A stretch of DNA of 64,000 nt. Source: Stenotrophomonas sp. 169. Its GTDB lineage: Bacteria > Pseudomonadota > Gammaproteobacteria > Xanthomonadales > Xanthomonadaceae. How positions within the stretch are numbered: the stretch's first letter is position 1; the number at the start of each line of letters is the position of its first letter. The DNA lies in NCBI RefSeq assembly GCF_014621775.1, contig NZ_CP061204.1:2190501-2254500 (forward strand). The letters are read 5' to 3'. The translations under genes were made by a program, and so were the position numbers. Under the pieces are notes generated by a model. The model saw nothing but the letters and a program-made list of their open reading frames with translations, searched no databases and had not been told where the DNA came from. Shown piece by piece: positions 35,053 through 43,723 of this stretch.

Positions 35053-35141
35053 TCTCTCTTTCGTGCGGCGGCGCACAGCATACGTCAGCACGGCGGAAGG
35101 CGCGGCGCATCCTGTCCGCGCGCTTCCGACCCCCTTCAGCC

Positions 35142-35157
35142 GCGCTGTGCACAGCGC
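35142..35157. other. perfect 16-bp palindrome GCGCTGTGCACAGCGC
   Basis: Lies in the 119-base gap between the TonB receptor stop (35172) and the pentapeptide gene start, both on the minus strand. It could be a regulator site for the pentapeptide gene or part of a weak terminator. There is no T tract. Confidence 0.35.
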
Positions 35158-35171
35158 AGCCTGCGCCGCGC

Positions 35172-37217
35172 TCAGAGCTTCATGTTCAGGCCGACGAACA
35201 CCGATCGCCCCGCAGCCGGCGAGAACATCGGCTGGGCCTGCTCCCAGAAGAAGCTGTCGTACCACGCGTAGGCATACGCGCGACCGGTGGCGTTCTTCAC
35301 CTGCAGATCGACGCTCCATCGCGGATTGATATCATAGCGCGCACTGAGATCCAGCACGGCGAACCCACCGAACTTCCCGGCGACGTTGCGCTCTTCGAGG
35401 TAGTAGTCGCCCTGCGCCCTCCCCTGCATGCCCAGCTGCAAGGCCTCGGTCGCCTGGTAATCGATGCCGATGGTGCTGATGTGACGCGGAACCGCTGCCA
35501 CCTCGCGCCCCTGCAATGACAGCGCGGGGCCACGGCCATCCCGCTTGATCTTTGCTTCCTGGTACGCGTGCGAGGCCCACACGGTCCACGCATCCGCGAG
35601 TTGCGCACTGATCTGCGCATCCACGCCCCGCCGCTGCGTCTTGCCGAGCGTGATGGTGGTGCCCGTGGCCGGCATGTTGGACGTTTCGTTTTCCGCATCC
35701 TGCTGCCACACCGCCACGCGGGCCTGCGAGCGGGCGAAGGGGCTGAACTTCAGACCCAGCTCCATCCCCGTGTTGGTGGACGGCTCCACCGCGGCCTGTC
35801 CCGGCGTCAGGTAGGCCGGCGCGGTCGGTCCGGTCAACACCTGGAAGGTACGGCCCCAGTTGGCGTAGAGGTTGGTGTCGGCGCCGAGGGCGTAGACAAC
35901 GCTCAGTTTGGGCTGGTTGATGGTGCCGTAACGCTGCAGCTCACCGGTGATGCCGCCCGGCAGGCGCGTGTTTCCGTCGAAGCGGTCCACGCGGAAGGCC
36001 GGTACGATCTTCAGAGCCTCGGTGGGCTGGTAGATGGCCTGTACATAGGCGCCCCAGTTGTCCAGCGTATGCCGGTCGTCGCTCTGCACGCGTGCCGGCG
36101 GGGCGTCGAAATCGGTGGGCTCGCTGTAATTGAAACGCTGGCGCAGGTAGGCGTTGTCCTGGTGCTCGTAGTTGATGCCACCTTCCACGGTCAGGTTGCT
36201 GCGCGCCTGCCACGTCAACGTGCTGAGCATGCCCACCTGTGTCTCGTCCCATACACGTCGCTGGCGTGGCGCGTTGCCGGTGGGCAGGTCGCTGAAGGTC
36301 ACCTTGCGGTCGTCTTCATACCGGTTGTAATACAGCTTCGTGCTGGCCAGCAGATCGTCCGCGAGTTTCAGGTCCACGTGCACACCGAGCGTCCGCATGT
36401 CACGGTCATCGCCGTCGTTGGCATTGCGTCGCTGCGAGGATCTGCGGTCTGCCTTGAGCTCTTCGGCCGTCATGAAGCCGGGTTCGTCCGCCTCGTGGTG
36501 GTAGGCCCTGGCCGTCAGCCCGATGCGCATGCCCTCATCCAGGCTTCCGTAGAACCACTTGCCGCCCAGCGAATACTTCTGCGAGGTATCGTGGTCGCGG
36601 TAGCCGTCCGAGGCCTGCGTGCCGATGAAATAGTTCTGCGCGAAGCCATTCGACTCACGCCCCACGGCCAGCTGGGCATCGCGGGTGTTGTAGCTGCCAT
36701 AGGACAGCCGACCGTCCGTGTAGTTGCCGCCCTGGCGCGTGCCGAAATTGACGTTGCCGCCGATGTTGTGCAGGCCATAGCGCGGATCGTTGGTCCCCCT
36801 GACGACTTCGATGTAGCTGATCTCAAGGGGAAACAGCATGTCGATGAAGCGCTGGTTGCCGCTGTTGACGTTGCTCGGCACGCCGTCGATGAGCGTTTTG
36901 ATGGCGTTGAGATAGCCCTCGCCGTTGAACGCACGGAAGCTGACCTTGCCTGATTCGGCACCCTGGCGCGTCTCGGTGAGCTGTATCCCGGGCATCTGGC
37001 CCAGCAGCTCCCAGCTGTGCTGGACGTTCTTGTCTTCGATCTGGTCAGCGCCCAGCACGTCAACCGAGGTCAGCACCTGGTGCGCCGTCAGCTGCGCTTC
37101 GCCGTGTTGGTGGACATCGACCTTGCCCAGGGTCAGGGCGGAGCCAGCAGATTGCGCGTGCGCGTCCGGCGTGCACACCACCGCGGTGATCGCGGCGGCC
37201 AGGACGTGGATCTTCAT
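35172..37217 (-). CDS. TonB-dependent outer-membrane receptor
   Basis: 681 aa from MKIHVLAAAITAVV; two ATGs 12 and 24 bases upstream are alternatives and no start has a strong ribosome-binding site. The signal peptide ends at PDAHAQ. The plug domain spans about 30-165 (LLGQMPGIQLTETRQGAESG, then IEVVRGTNDPRYGLHNIGGN) and the 22-strand barrel the rest. It ends GLNMKL, lacking the terminal Phe/Trp usual in Omp barrels. It follows the ABC transporter genes in the same direction after 38 bases. The substrate is unknown; a Zur-like box before the operon suggests zinc or a metallophore. Confidence 0.88.
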   Translation of the reverse strand: MKIHVLAAAITAVVCTPDAHAQSAGSALTLGKVDVHQHGEAQLTAHQVLTSVDVLGADQIEDKNVQHSWELLGQMPGIQLTETRQGAESGKVSFRAFNGEGYLNAIKTLIDGVPSNVNSGNQRFIDMLFPLEISYIEVVRGTNDPRYGLHNIGGNVNFGTRQGGNYTDGRLSYGSYNTRDAQLAVGRESNGFAQNYFIGTQASDGYRDHDTSQKYSLGGKWFYGSLDEGMRIGLTARAYHHEADEPGFMTAEELKADRRSSQRRNANDGDDRDMRTLGVHVDLKLADDLLASTKLYYNRYEDDRKVTFSDLPTGNAPRQRRVWDETQVGMLSTLTWQARSNLTVEGGINYEHQDNAYLRQRFNYSEPTDFDAPPARVQSDDRHTLDNWGAYVQAIYQPTEALKIVPAFRVDRFDGNTRLPGGITGELQRYGTINQPKLSVVYALGADTNLYANWGRTFQVLTGPTAPAYLTPGQAAVEPSTNTGMELGLKFSPFARSQARVAVWQQDAENETSNMPATGTTITLGKTQRRGVDAQISAQLADAWTVWASHAYQEAKIKRDGRGPALSLQGREVAAVPRHISTIGIDYQATEALQLGMQGRAQGDYYLEERNVAGKFGGFAVLDLSARYDINPRWSVDLQVKNATGRAYAYAWYDSFFWEQAQPMFSPAAGRSVFVGLNMKL

Positions 37218-37278
37218 CAGGGAACTCATCGGGCAACTCATCGGTGAAGGGAAAGGGGGTGAACAGGCAGGAGAACGA

Positions 37279-38535
37279 TCAGCGATCCGCGTCGAAGCGC
37301 GGCGCCTTGTCGTAGTCCGGCTCGTGGAATGGGGTATCGGTGAACAGGAAACCGTAGAAATAGCGACGCAGCTGTGCGTGGTAATCGCGCACGCGATCCT
37401 GGTAGGCGAGGTGCGCCTGCATGTCCGTGCCGGCCATGCGGGTCAAGGCCACCTGCAGCCCCACCGGCGGCAACAGCCACCCTAAAGCGGACGCCGCGGC
37501 GGTCCGCTGCTCGATGCCCTGCCGGTAACCGGCAACCAGGTGTGCCACCGCATCGTCGCCGTTCTGGTGGAACGCCAGATACCACTTGTAATGAAAGTCG
37601 GCACCCAATGGCGGCGAGTCGCGCCATTCGGGATACGCCGCGTAGAAGCGACGCATGGTGTCCTCGCGCGGAATATCCCACGCGCCATTGACCGCCTCGC
37701 GCTGCGCGCGGGCGATGCCGGCACCCTGCTCCACCGGAATGGCCCGCTCGATGCCCACGTTCGCCAAGGCAGGCCCGACCAGCGCGACCACCACCCACAG
37801 CGAGGCCAAGGTTGCCGCATTGACCCCGGAGTTCCAGCCGCGCCACGCCACCAGCAGGCACAGTACCGCCCAGAACAGCAGGTAGCCCGCCGTCAGGCCC
37901 AGCACGGCCAGTATCTGGCTGGCCGCCACCTGCTGCTGCAGTGCCACGATCAGGAAAGGCAACCCTGCGCAGATCCACAGCGCCGCCATCCGCACCGTCG
38001 CACGGCGCGCGTTAAGCCGGCCCATCCGCAGTGGCAGGCTGCGCAGCATGCGTTCGCGACCGGTCTCGGTTTCGGCCGAGCGGATGTCGTGCATCAGGGC
38101 GATCACGAACAGCGGCAGCAGGAAGGTCAACAGGAAGGCGAAGTCGAAGCGACCGGCCAGTGCAAGCTCTGGATTGAACGTATCGCCATCGTGGATCTGC
38201 GCCTCCAGGCCGAGGGCCCGCACGCGCAGGATGTAGGGCGCCACATCGCGCATACCTACCGCGGCGAAGGCCAGTGGCGACGGCGGATTCCACGTGGGAT
38301 GGAAGCTGTAGTACGCCGCACGCCCGGCATCGGTGGAATCGCCGTGCCCGGCGGACACCGCGGCCAGATCCTCCGCGTGGAGGGCACTGATGCGTGCGAT
38401 CGCCTCGCGTTGGCTGTCCATGCGTTGCACGCCCGCCACCAGGCTGGCCAGCGCAAGCAGGCTGAGCAGCACCAGCGCGGCAGCGGCAACCCGCGAGCGC
38501 AGCATCATGCGCAGCTCATACCGCCAGAGGCTCAT
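37279..38535 (-). CDS. ABC-2-type permease (DUF3526-like)
   Basis: 418 aa from ATG 38535, overlapping the preceding stop (ATGA). One N-terminal helix (AALVLLSLLALASLVAG) is followed by a long periplasmic region and a cluster of about five helices (FAFLLTFLLPLFVIALMHDI, then ILAVLGLTAGYLLFWAVLCL). ABC-2 exporters such as NosY share this plan. It pairs with the permease 38532-39974 to form a heterodimer energised by 39971-40693. Confidence 0.8.
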   Translation of the reverse strand: MSLWRYELRMMLRSRVAAAALVLLSLLALASLVAGVQRMDSQREAIARISALHAEDLAAVSAGHGDSTDAGRAAYYSFHPTWNPPSPLAFAAVGMRDVAPYILRVRALGLEAQIHDGDTFNPELALAGRFDFAFLLTFLLPLFVIALMHDIRSAETETGRERMLRSLPLRMGRLNARRATVRMAALWICAGLPFLIVALQQQVAASQILAVLGLTAGYLLFWAVLCLLVAWRGWNSGVNAATLASLWVVVALVGPALANVGIERAIPVEQGAGIARAQREAVNGAWDIPREDTMRRFYAAYPEWRDSPPLGADFHYKWYLAFHQNGDDAVAHLVAGYRQGIEQRTAAASALGWLLPPVGLQVALTRMAGTDMQAHLAYQDRVRDYHAQLRRYFYGFLFTDTPFHEPDYDKAPRFDADR

Positions 38536-39974
38536 CGCATACCTCCCAGCCGCTGGATGGACCCACCCATCAGCAGCGCACCGGCCAGCGCCCAGCCAAG
38601 CAGGCTGAGCAGCGGCCACAGCAGGGATCGCAACACGCCGTCGGGCGGCTGCGGCGTGTAATGGAACGTGGGGATTTCCTGCCACTGTGCGCGATCAACG
38701 CGCTTGCGCTGGTCCGCTCCGGCGTCGCTGGCGGTGTCGTCCGCATAGGACACCGCATCCGCCTGCATCTGGTTGAGCTGCTGCACCAGTCCATAGCGAT
38801 GCTGCTCGGCCTGGTCCATGAAGCGCAGATGGGCGCGCAGATCGGTGGCCGCTGCGGCCATCGACAGCTGTCGGATGGCGATGACCGGGCTCAACAGCGC
38901 GAAGCGGCTGACCAGGGCATTCTGCTCGTGCTGGATGTGGGCGCTGTGCTCGGCGTACCGATTGAACAGCGTCGAGGTCAGCCGCTCCCCTTCCATCGCC
39001 AGCAACCCTTTGTAGTTGACGGGCAGATCCTCTATCCGCTCCACCCCATATTGGTCCAGCACACGCTGGCGAAAGCCGGCGAAGTACGGATCTGCTGGAT
39101 CATGGCTGTCGCCCATGGCGCGCAGGTCGCGCGCGATGCCGACCTCGGTCTGCAGCCGGTCGGGCAGCGCGAAGGCCGTATAGGCCACGTCCGGTGCGAT
39201 GCGCGGCACCAGTAGTGCCACCACGGCCCAGCCACCGATCATGCCCAGCAAGGCATCGCGTCGACGCGGCAGCAGCGCCGATACGGCGGTGATCACGAGG
39301 CACCATGCCGCGAGATAGAGCGTGTATCCCGCCAGCACCCCCAGTGCCACGAGCGCCGACGCTGGCGCACCCACGGCCAGCCACCCCAGGCCCAGCGCGG
39401 CGGGCAACAGGAACGCCGCCGCGATGATCAGCAAGGCCAACAACTTGCCACCGACAATCGCGCGGCGGCTTGCCCCCTGCAGCATCAGCTGGCGCAGTGT
39501 CCCGCGCTCGCGCTCCTGCGCCAGCAGGCCGTGGCCGAGGAAGATGAGCACCAGCGGCGCCAGGATCTGCAGCACGAAGGCCGGGGTGAGCTGTCCGAAG
39601 CGGGTCAGGATCGAGCTCTGCATGACATCACCGAAGTTGGCCGTGTTCTGCCGATGGCCTTCGAGGAACATGCTGCTGCCGGTGAAGGGGTCGACGCCGG
39701 GATCAAAGGCGGCCAGCGCAGACGGCAGCCGGTAGACGAAGTGACCGTAGTGAACGACACGATGCGGATGCCGGTCCGGCTGCGCATCGAACGCGGCCTG
39801 CGCCTCCGCCTGCTGGCGAGTGCGGTGCTCGGCCGCTGCCGCCACATGGTGGAGCGACACGACCGTCGCGGTGACGGTCAACGCGACCATCAGCACAATG
39901 CCGGCCAGCGCCGTGCGCTGCCTGCTGACCAAGGCGCGCAGTTCGTTGCGCATCACCGAGAGCAGTGCGCTCAT
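38532..39974 (-). CDS. ABC-2-type permease (DUF3526-like)
   Basis: 480 aa, with the same plan as its downstream partner: one N-terminal helix (AGIVLMVALTVTATVVSL), a periplasmic loop of about 90 residues containing HRVVHYGHFVYRLP, a five-helix core (APLVLIFLGHGLLAQERERG, typical ABC-2 coupling region) and a last helix near the C-terminus. It is coupled to the ATPase gene by a four-base overlap. His-rich stretches may reflect metal binding, but this is speculation. Confidence 0.8.
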   Translation of the reverse strand: MSALLSVMRNELRALVSRQRTALAGIVLMVALTVTATVVSLHHVAAAAEHRTRQQAEAQAAFDAQPDRHPHRVVHYGHFVYRLPSALAAFDPGVDPFTGSSMFLEGHRQNTANFGDVMQSSILTRFGQLTPAFVLQILAPLVLIFLGHGLLAQERERGTLRQLMLQGASRRAIVGGKLLALLIIAAAFLLPAALGLGWLAVGAPASALVALGVLAGYTLYLAAWCLVITAVSALLPRRRDALLGMIGGWAVVALLVPRIAPDVAYTAFALPDRLQTEVGIARDLRAMGDSHDPADPYFAGFRQRVLDQYGVERIEDLPVNYKGLLAMEGERLTSTLFNRYAEHSAHIQHEQNALVSRFALLSPVIAIRQLSMAAAATDLRAHLRFMDQAEQHRYGLVQQLNQMQADAVSYADDTASDAGADQRKRVDRAQWQEIPTFHYTPQPPDGVLRSLLWPLLSLLGWALAGALLMGGSIQRLGGMR

Positions 39975-40693
39975 GCGGCGCGTTCCCGGCCCACGAAGTG
40001 CGCATGCAGCGTGCGCAGGTCAAAATCCCTGCGCTCGGCTTCATACACGATGCGGCCATGGTCCAGCACGCCGATGCGATCGGCGATCTCCACCGCCCCC
40101 AGCAGATCGTGGGTCACCATCAGCACCGCGGTCCCACGTGCCCGGACCGGTTGCAGCAGCGCGTGGAAATCCGCACTCGCGCCGGGATCCAGGCCGGACG
40201 TCGGCTCGTCCAGCAGCAACAGAGGCACCTCCCGCATCAGCGCCAGCGCGATGGCCACTTTCTGCCGCATGCCTTTCGAGAAGCCGGAAAGACGTTGCGA
40301 CCACGCGGCTTCCTGCAGGCCCGCCGCACGCAGTGCGTCGGCGATTGCGCTTGCAGGCTGGCGGCGACCACTGAGCGAAAGCAGGTAGTCGACGTTCTCC
40401 ACCGCCGTGAGGTGGTCGTACAACGCCACGTTCTCCGGCAAATAGGCCAGCTGTGCACGGGCGCGCTCCGGATCGGCCCATGGCGTCAGGCCTGCCACCC
40501 GCACATCCCCTGCGGTGGGCCGCACGAAACCGAGCAGCGCCGACAGCGTGCTGGATTTTCCGGCCCCGTTGCCCCCCAGCAATGCATAGATATGCCCGCG
40601 ATCAACCGTCAGGTCGAGGCCGGACAGCACCGACTTGCCGGCAAAGGAAATGGAAAGGTCGCGGATCTCGACAACAGGCGTATCGGCAGGCAC
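39971..40693 (-). CDS. ABC transporter ATP-binding protein
   Basis: 240 aa. Walker A GGNGAGKSST at about 40-49, Q-loop region LAYLPENVALYD, signature LSGFSKGMRQK and Walker B LLLLDEPTSGLD, followed by the switch His in MVTHDLLG. It belongs to the CcmA/NosF group that drives ABC-2 permeases. First gene of the operon; a Zur-like operator lies about 40-60 bases upstream. Confidence 0.92.
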   Translation of the reverse strand: MPADTPVVEIRDLSISFAGKSVLSGLDLTVDRGHIYALLGGNGAGKSSTLSALLGFVRPTAGDVRVAGLTPWADPERARAQLAYLPENVALYDHLTAVENVDYLLSLSGRRQPASAIADALRAAGLQEAAWSQRLSGFSKGMRQKVAIALALMREVPLLLLDEPTSGLDPGASADFHALLQPVRARGTAVLMVTHDLLGAVEIADRIGVLDHGRIVYEAERRDFDLRTLHAHFVGRERAA

Positions 40694-40731
40694 AGGCAGT
40701 CCCTTTGAAAGCAGGCCGCGCAGCCTATCAC

Positions 40732-40754
40732 GATATGATATTACATAACATTAC
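40732..40754 (-). promoter_or_regulatory. Zur-like operator before the ABC/TonB-receptor operon
   Basis: On the minus strand the core is AATGTTATGTAATATCAT. The left half AATGTTAT is a perfect match to the Zur half-site and the right half ATATCAT differs by one base from ATAACAT. It overlaps the expected promoter of the ATPase gene (start 40693). The consensus is recalled, not computed, so this is a candidate only. Confidence 0.45.
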
Positions 40755-40795
40755 TGTCATGAGACGCAGGCCGCTGGGCTTCTCCTCGCGCCGGG

Positions 40796-41347
40796 TCAGC
40801 TCGCCGGTTCCGGTTTCAGCAGTTGCGCCAGCCTCGCTACGATGATCGCGCGCTCGGCTGCATCGAGGGTGCCGTTGTACATGGCCTCGTAGATCCACAG
40901 GCCATCGGCAGCGAGGCGTGCAATGAAGGGATCCCATGCCGAAGGCGCGACAGTGCCCGCTGCGGGCGGCGACGGTGCCCATCGCAGCATGGCCTCGTTC
41001 CACGGCGCGCTGCCGGTCTCCGGATCCATCGATTCCAGCATGAACAACAGCTCGGCCCGGGTAGCGCTCTGCGCCGACACCCGCATGTAGGCTTCGTAGC
41101 GCTCCACGGCGGTGGTCTGCGCGGTGGGCTTGCCCGCGAGCGCCTCCATGGAAGCTTCCCAGGCCTGCACCAGATGCGCATCGATGCCGCGCAGCAATGC
41201 CTCGCGCGAGGGGAAGTGATACAGCAGTCCACCGCGGGTAAGCCCCGCCTCGCTGGATACCGATTCGAAGGTCACCGCGCGCACGCCCTCGCGGTTGATC
41301 ACGCGGACAGCGGCGTCGAGGATGCGGGTTTTGTTGCTGGCTCTCAT
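40796..41347 (-). CDS. TetR-family repressor of the adjacent DHA2 pump
   Basis: 183 aa. The helix-turn-helix is ILDAAVRVINREGVRAVTFE followed by VSSEAGLTRGGLLYHFPSRE. The start lies four bases after the transporter stop, so both are on one transcript, and the regulator probably controls its own operon by way of the palindrome at 42883-42908. The C-terminal domain carries the ligand pocket and is not diagnostic. Confidence 0.88.
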   Translation of the reverse strand: MRASNKTRILDAAVRVINREGVRAVTFESVSSEAGLTRGGLLYHFPSREALLRGIDAHLVQAWEASMEALAGKPTAQTTAVERYEAYMRVSAQSATRAELLFMLESMDPETGSAPWNEAMLRWAPSPPAAGTVAPSAWDPFIARLAADGLWIYEAMYNGTLDAAERAIIVARLAQLLKPEPAS

Positions 41348-41351
41348 CGGC

Positions 41352-42854
41352 TCAATGTACGGGATGGTTGCGCGCTTCGGCCACCGTCGGCGCGCGGCGC
41401 AGCAGCACGCCGGTGAGGATCGCGCCCGCCGCCAGCACCAGTGCGATCACGCCCAGCACCGTCTGGTAGCCGCGGTCGTAGGCCACGCGCACATCGTCCA
41501 GCCACGCCGGTGCGGTGTTGCCTGCCGCCTGCAGGGCGTGGCTGATGCCATCGCGCGCGGCAGCCGGCAACGACGCATCCATCGGCAGAAAGGCCGTATA
41601 CAGTGCGGCACCCAGGCTGCCGAGTATCGCCACGGCAAGCAGGCCGCCGAACTCGTACGCCACTTCTTCCACCGAGGACGCCATGCCGGCGCGGTGAGAC
41701 GGCGCGTTGCCGATGATGGCGGTGGAGGCAACCGAGATCGTGGCGCCCATTCCGATCCCGGTGAGCGCCATCCCGCCAATGACCCAGCCCAGTCCGTGCG
41801 GGAAGCCGAACACGATCACCGCCACGCCCACGGCACCACAGGCGAGGCCGCCGCTGATCAACGGTCGCAGGCCCACCCGATGCAGGATGCTGCCGCCCAG
41901 CAGGGCGCTGGGCAGGCTGCCCAATGCCGCGACCGATACCAACAGGCCCGCCTGCAGGGGACTGAATCCAGCGATGAGCTGGAAGCGCTGCGTGGTCACC
42001 AACTGCAGGCCGGCCAACGCGAACAAGGTAAACACGGCCGCCAGCGTGCCCGACAGGAAGGCGCGGTTACGGAAGATCGCAAAATCGAGCAGCGGATACG
42101 GCAAGGTCTGTTGACGGCGCACGAAGGCAGCACCTGCGATCACCGCCACCAGCAGCGCGATCGCGCCGGTGACCCAGGCGGGCGGCACCGCGATCCAGGA
42201 CTTGATGGCCAGCACGAGCCCGGACAGCGCGACCAGCGCGAGCAACGACGAGGCGACGTCCCACGTGCGACTGGCATCGGGCACGCCCTTTGGCGCGAGC
42301 ACCAGGGTGGCGATGATCGCCAGCACCACCACCGGCACGTTGATGAGAAACACCGAACCCCACCAGAAGTGCTGCAGCAGCAGACCGCCGATGATCGGCC
42401 CAAGGGCTGCGCCGATGATCGCGACCGAGCCCCAGATCGCGATGGCGATGTTGCGCTCGCGCTCTTCGTGGAAGGTGAGGCCGATCAACGCAAGCGTCGC
42501 CGGCATCATCGCCGCAGCCCCCACCGCCAACGCGGCGCGCGCACCGATCAGCTGGCCCGCGGTCTGCGAGAACGCCGCCCCCAGCGAGGCCACGCCGAAG
42601 GCGACCAGCCCGGCCAGGAACATGCGGCGATGTCCGATACGGTCACCCAGCGTGCCGGCACCGAGCAACAGGCCGGCCATCACCAGCGGGTAGGCGTTGA
42701 TGATCCAGAGCTGCTGGCTGTCGCTGGCATCCAGTTCGCTGGCCAGCGTGGGCAGCGCCGTATAGAGCACGGAGTTGTCCAAGGTGACCAGCAACAGGCC
42801 GGCCGCCACGGTGAACAGCAGACTCCAACGGCGGGCAGGAGAAAGGAGGGTCAT
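41352..42854 (-). CDS. DHA2-family MFS efflux transporter (14 helices)
   Basis: 500 aa. Motif C of antiporters is visible in SVAIIGAALGPIIGGLLLQH, and motif A in LGDRIGHRRMFLAG. The order VTLDNSVLYTALPTLASELD, then WIINAYPLVMAGLLLGAGTL is typical of SmvA/QacA/EmrB relatives that expel cationic biocides, dyes or drugs using the proton gradient. It lies in the inner membrane without a visible membrane-fusion partner. A perfect palindrome lies between this gene and the divergent DUF3348 gene. Confidence 0.9.
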   Translation of the reverse strand: MTLLSPARRWSLLFTVAAGLLLVTLDNSVLYTALPTLASELDASDSQQLWIINAYPLVMAGLLLGAGTLGDRIGHRRMFLAGLVAFGVASLGAAFSQTAGQLIGARAALAVGAAAMMPATLALIGLTFHEERERNIAIAIWGSVAIIGAALGPIIGGLLLQHFWWGSVFLINVPVVVLAIIATLVLAPKGVPDASRTWDVASSLLALVALSGLVLAIKSWIAVPPAWVTGAIALLVAVIAGAAFVRRQQTLPYPLLDFAIFRNRAFLSGTLAAVFTLFALAGLQLVTTQRFQLIAGFSPLQAGLLVSVAALGSLPSALLGGSILHRVGLRPLISGGLACGAVGVAVIVFGFPHGLGWVIGGMALTGIGMGATISVASTAIIGNAPSHRAGMASSVEEVAYEFGGLLAVAILGSLGAALYTAFLPMDASLPAAARDGISHALQAAGNTAPAWLDDVRVAYDRGYQTVLGVIALVLAAGAILTGVLLRRAPTVAEARNHPVH

Positions 42855-42882
42855 GAGGGCGACACGAAACGAGGAATGATCA

Positions 42883-42908
42883 AACTATACCGGACGTCCG
42901 GTATAGTT
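42883..42908. promoter_or_regulatory. perfect 26-bp palindrome, probable TetR operator
   Basis: Each 13-base arm is AACTATACCGGAC followed by its exact reverse complement, with the centre between 42895 and 42896. It starts 29 bases upstream of the efflux pump ATG (42854) and lies about 100 bases upstream of the divergent DUF3348 gene. TetR proteins bind such palindromes, so it is the likely site of the repressor 40796-41347. Confidence 0.75.
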
Positions 42909-43009
42909 GGTGAACGCCACCCGCTGCTGCCGCCATCAGCGTCCTGCCGCACCAGTCAGGCGACAAGGAACGCAAGCGTGTAAAATCGCGTCTTTTGGCC
43001 CTTCCGAAC

Positions 43010-43723
43010 ATGGCGAAACCGTCACACCGGCCGCCCGTCGCAGGGCCTCCCCTGATCCGCACCCTGGCCCGCTTCGGCCACCCGCCGCTCTCCTCCGACA
43101 GCCCCGCCCTGCCCGCCGCGCTGGGCAACTGGGTCGATTGGAACCGCGCGGTCGCCCTGGCGCGCGCGCTGGACGGCGCACTGCCACCGGCTCCAGACGT
43201 CGCCGCGACACTGACGCGTGAAGCCGTCGAAGAGGAGTGTGCGCGTGCGCACAGCGCCCACCGCGACGCAATACACGCGCTGGTCGAAGCGCTCGACGAT
43301 TCACTCGACGCGGCGGAACTGCAACGCCGGCACGCCACACTGCAGCGCGGGCAGCTCACGAGCACCGGCCGCCTGCGCGGCCGACTGCGCGATCTACTGG
43401 CGCAAGGGGACGCCCAGTGCGCGCGCCTGGCCGAGATCGATGCGGTGATGGAACAGGCACTGGCGCCGCGTGAGTTCCGCTTGCTGGACGCGCTCGGTGC
43501 GCGCCTGGCCGCCCATGCCAAGGCCACCCTGGCACCCGCCGATCCGGAAACCGGTGACGACACGGCACCCGGCACGGCCTCCCCTCCTTCCGCGCCCTGG
43601 CCGGCGGCACTACGCGACGATGTGCGCGAACTGCTGCTGGCCGAGCTCGACCTCCGCTTCCACCCGATCGAGGGGCTGCTTGCGGCCCTTCATCCGCACC
43701 GAGCAGGACCCCATGCTGCGTAA
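43010..43723 (+). CDS. DUF3348-family protein, first gene of stator-like operon
   Basis: 237 aa from ATG 43010 (MAKPSHRPPVAGPP); a TTG at 42995 is an alternative. It is soluble, helical and Ala/Leu/Arg-rich (LGNWVDWNRAVALARALDG), with a middle segment TLQRGQLTSTGRLRGRLRDL. I recall the DUF3348 family beside DUF802 and DUF2894 genes in xanthomonads and burkholderias. It overlaps the DUF802 start by 11 bases. Its role is unknown; as a cytosolic partner it could regulate or cap the membrane complex. Confidence 0.75.
   Translation: MAKPSHRPPVAGPPLIRTLARFGHPPLSSDSPALPAALGNWVDWNRAVALARALDGALPPAPDVAATLTREAVEEECARAHSAHRDAIHALVEALDDSLDAAELQRRHATLQRGQLTSTGRLRGRLRDLLAQGDAQCARLAEIDAVMEQALAPREFRLLDALGARLAAHAKATLAPADPETGDDTAPGTASPPSAPWPAALRDDVRELLLAELDLRFHPIEGLLAALHPHRAGPHAA

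Noticed and set aside
41295..42983. A 562-codon plus-strand frame opposite the DHA2 pump
   Set aside because: The product is Gln/Arg/His-rich without domains, and its bases are explained by the transporter and TetR genes on the minus strand.
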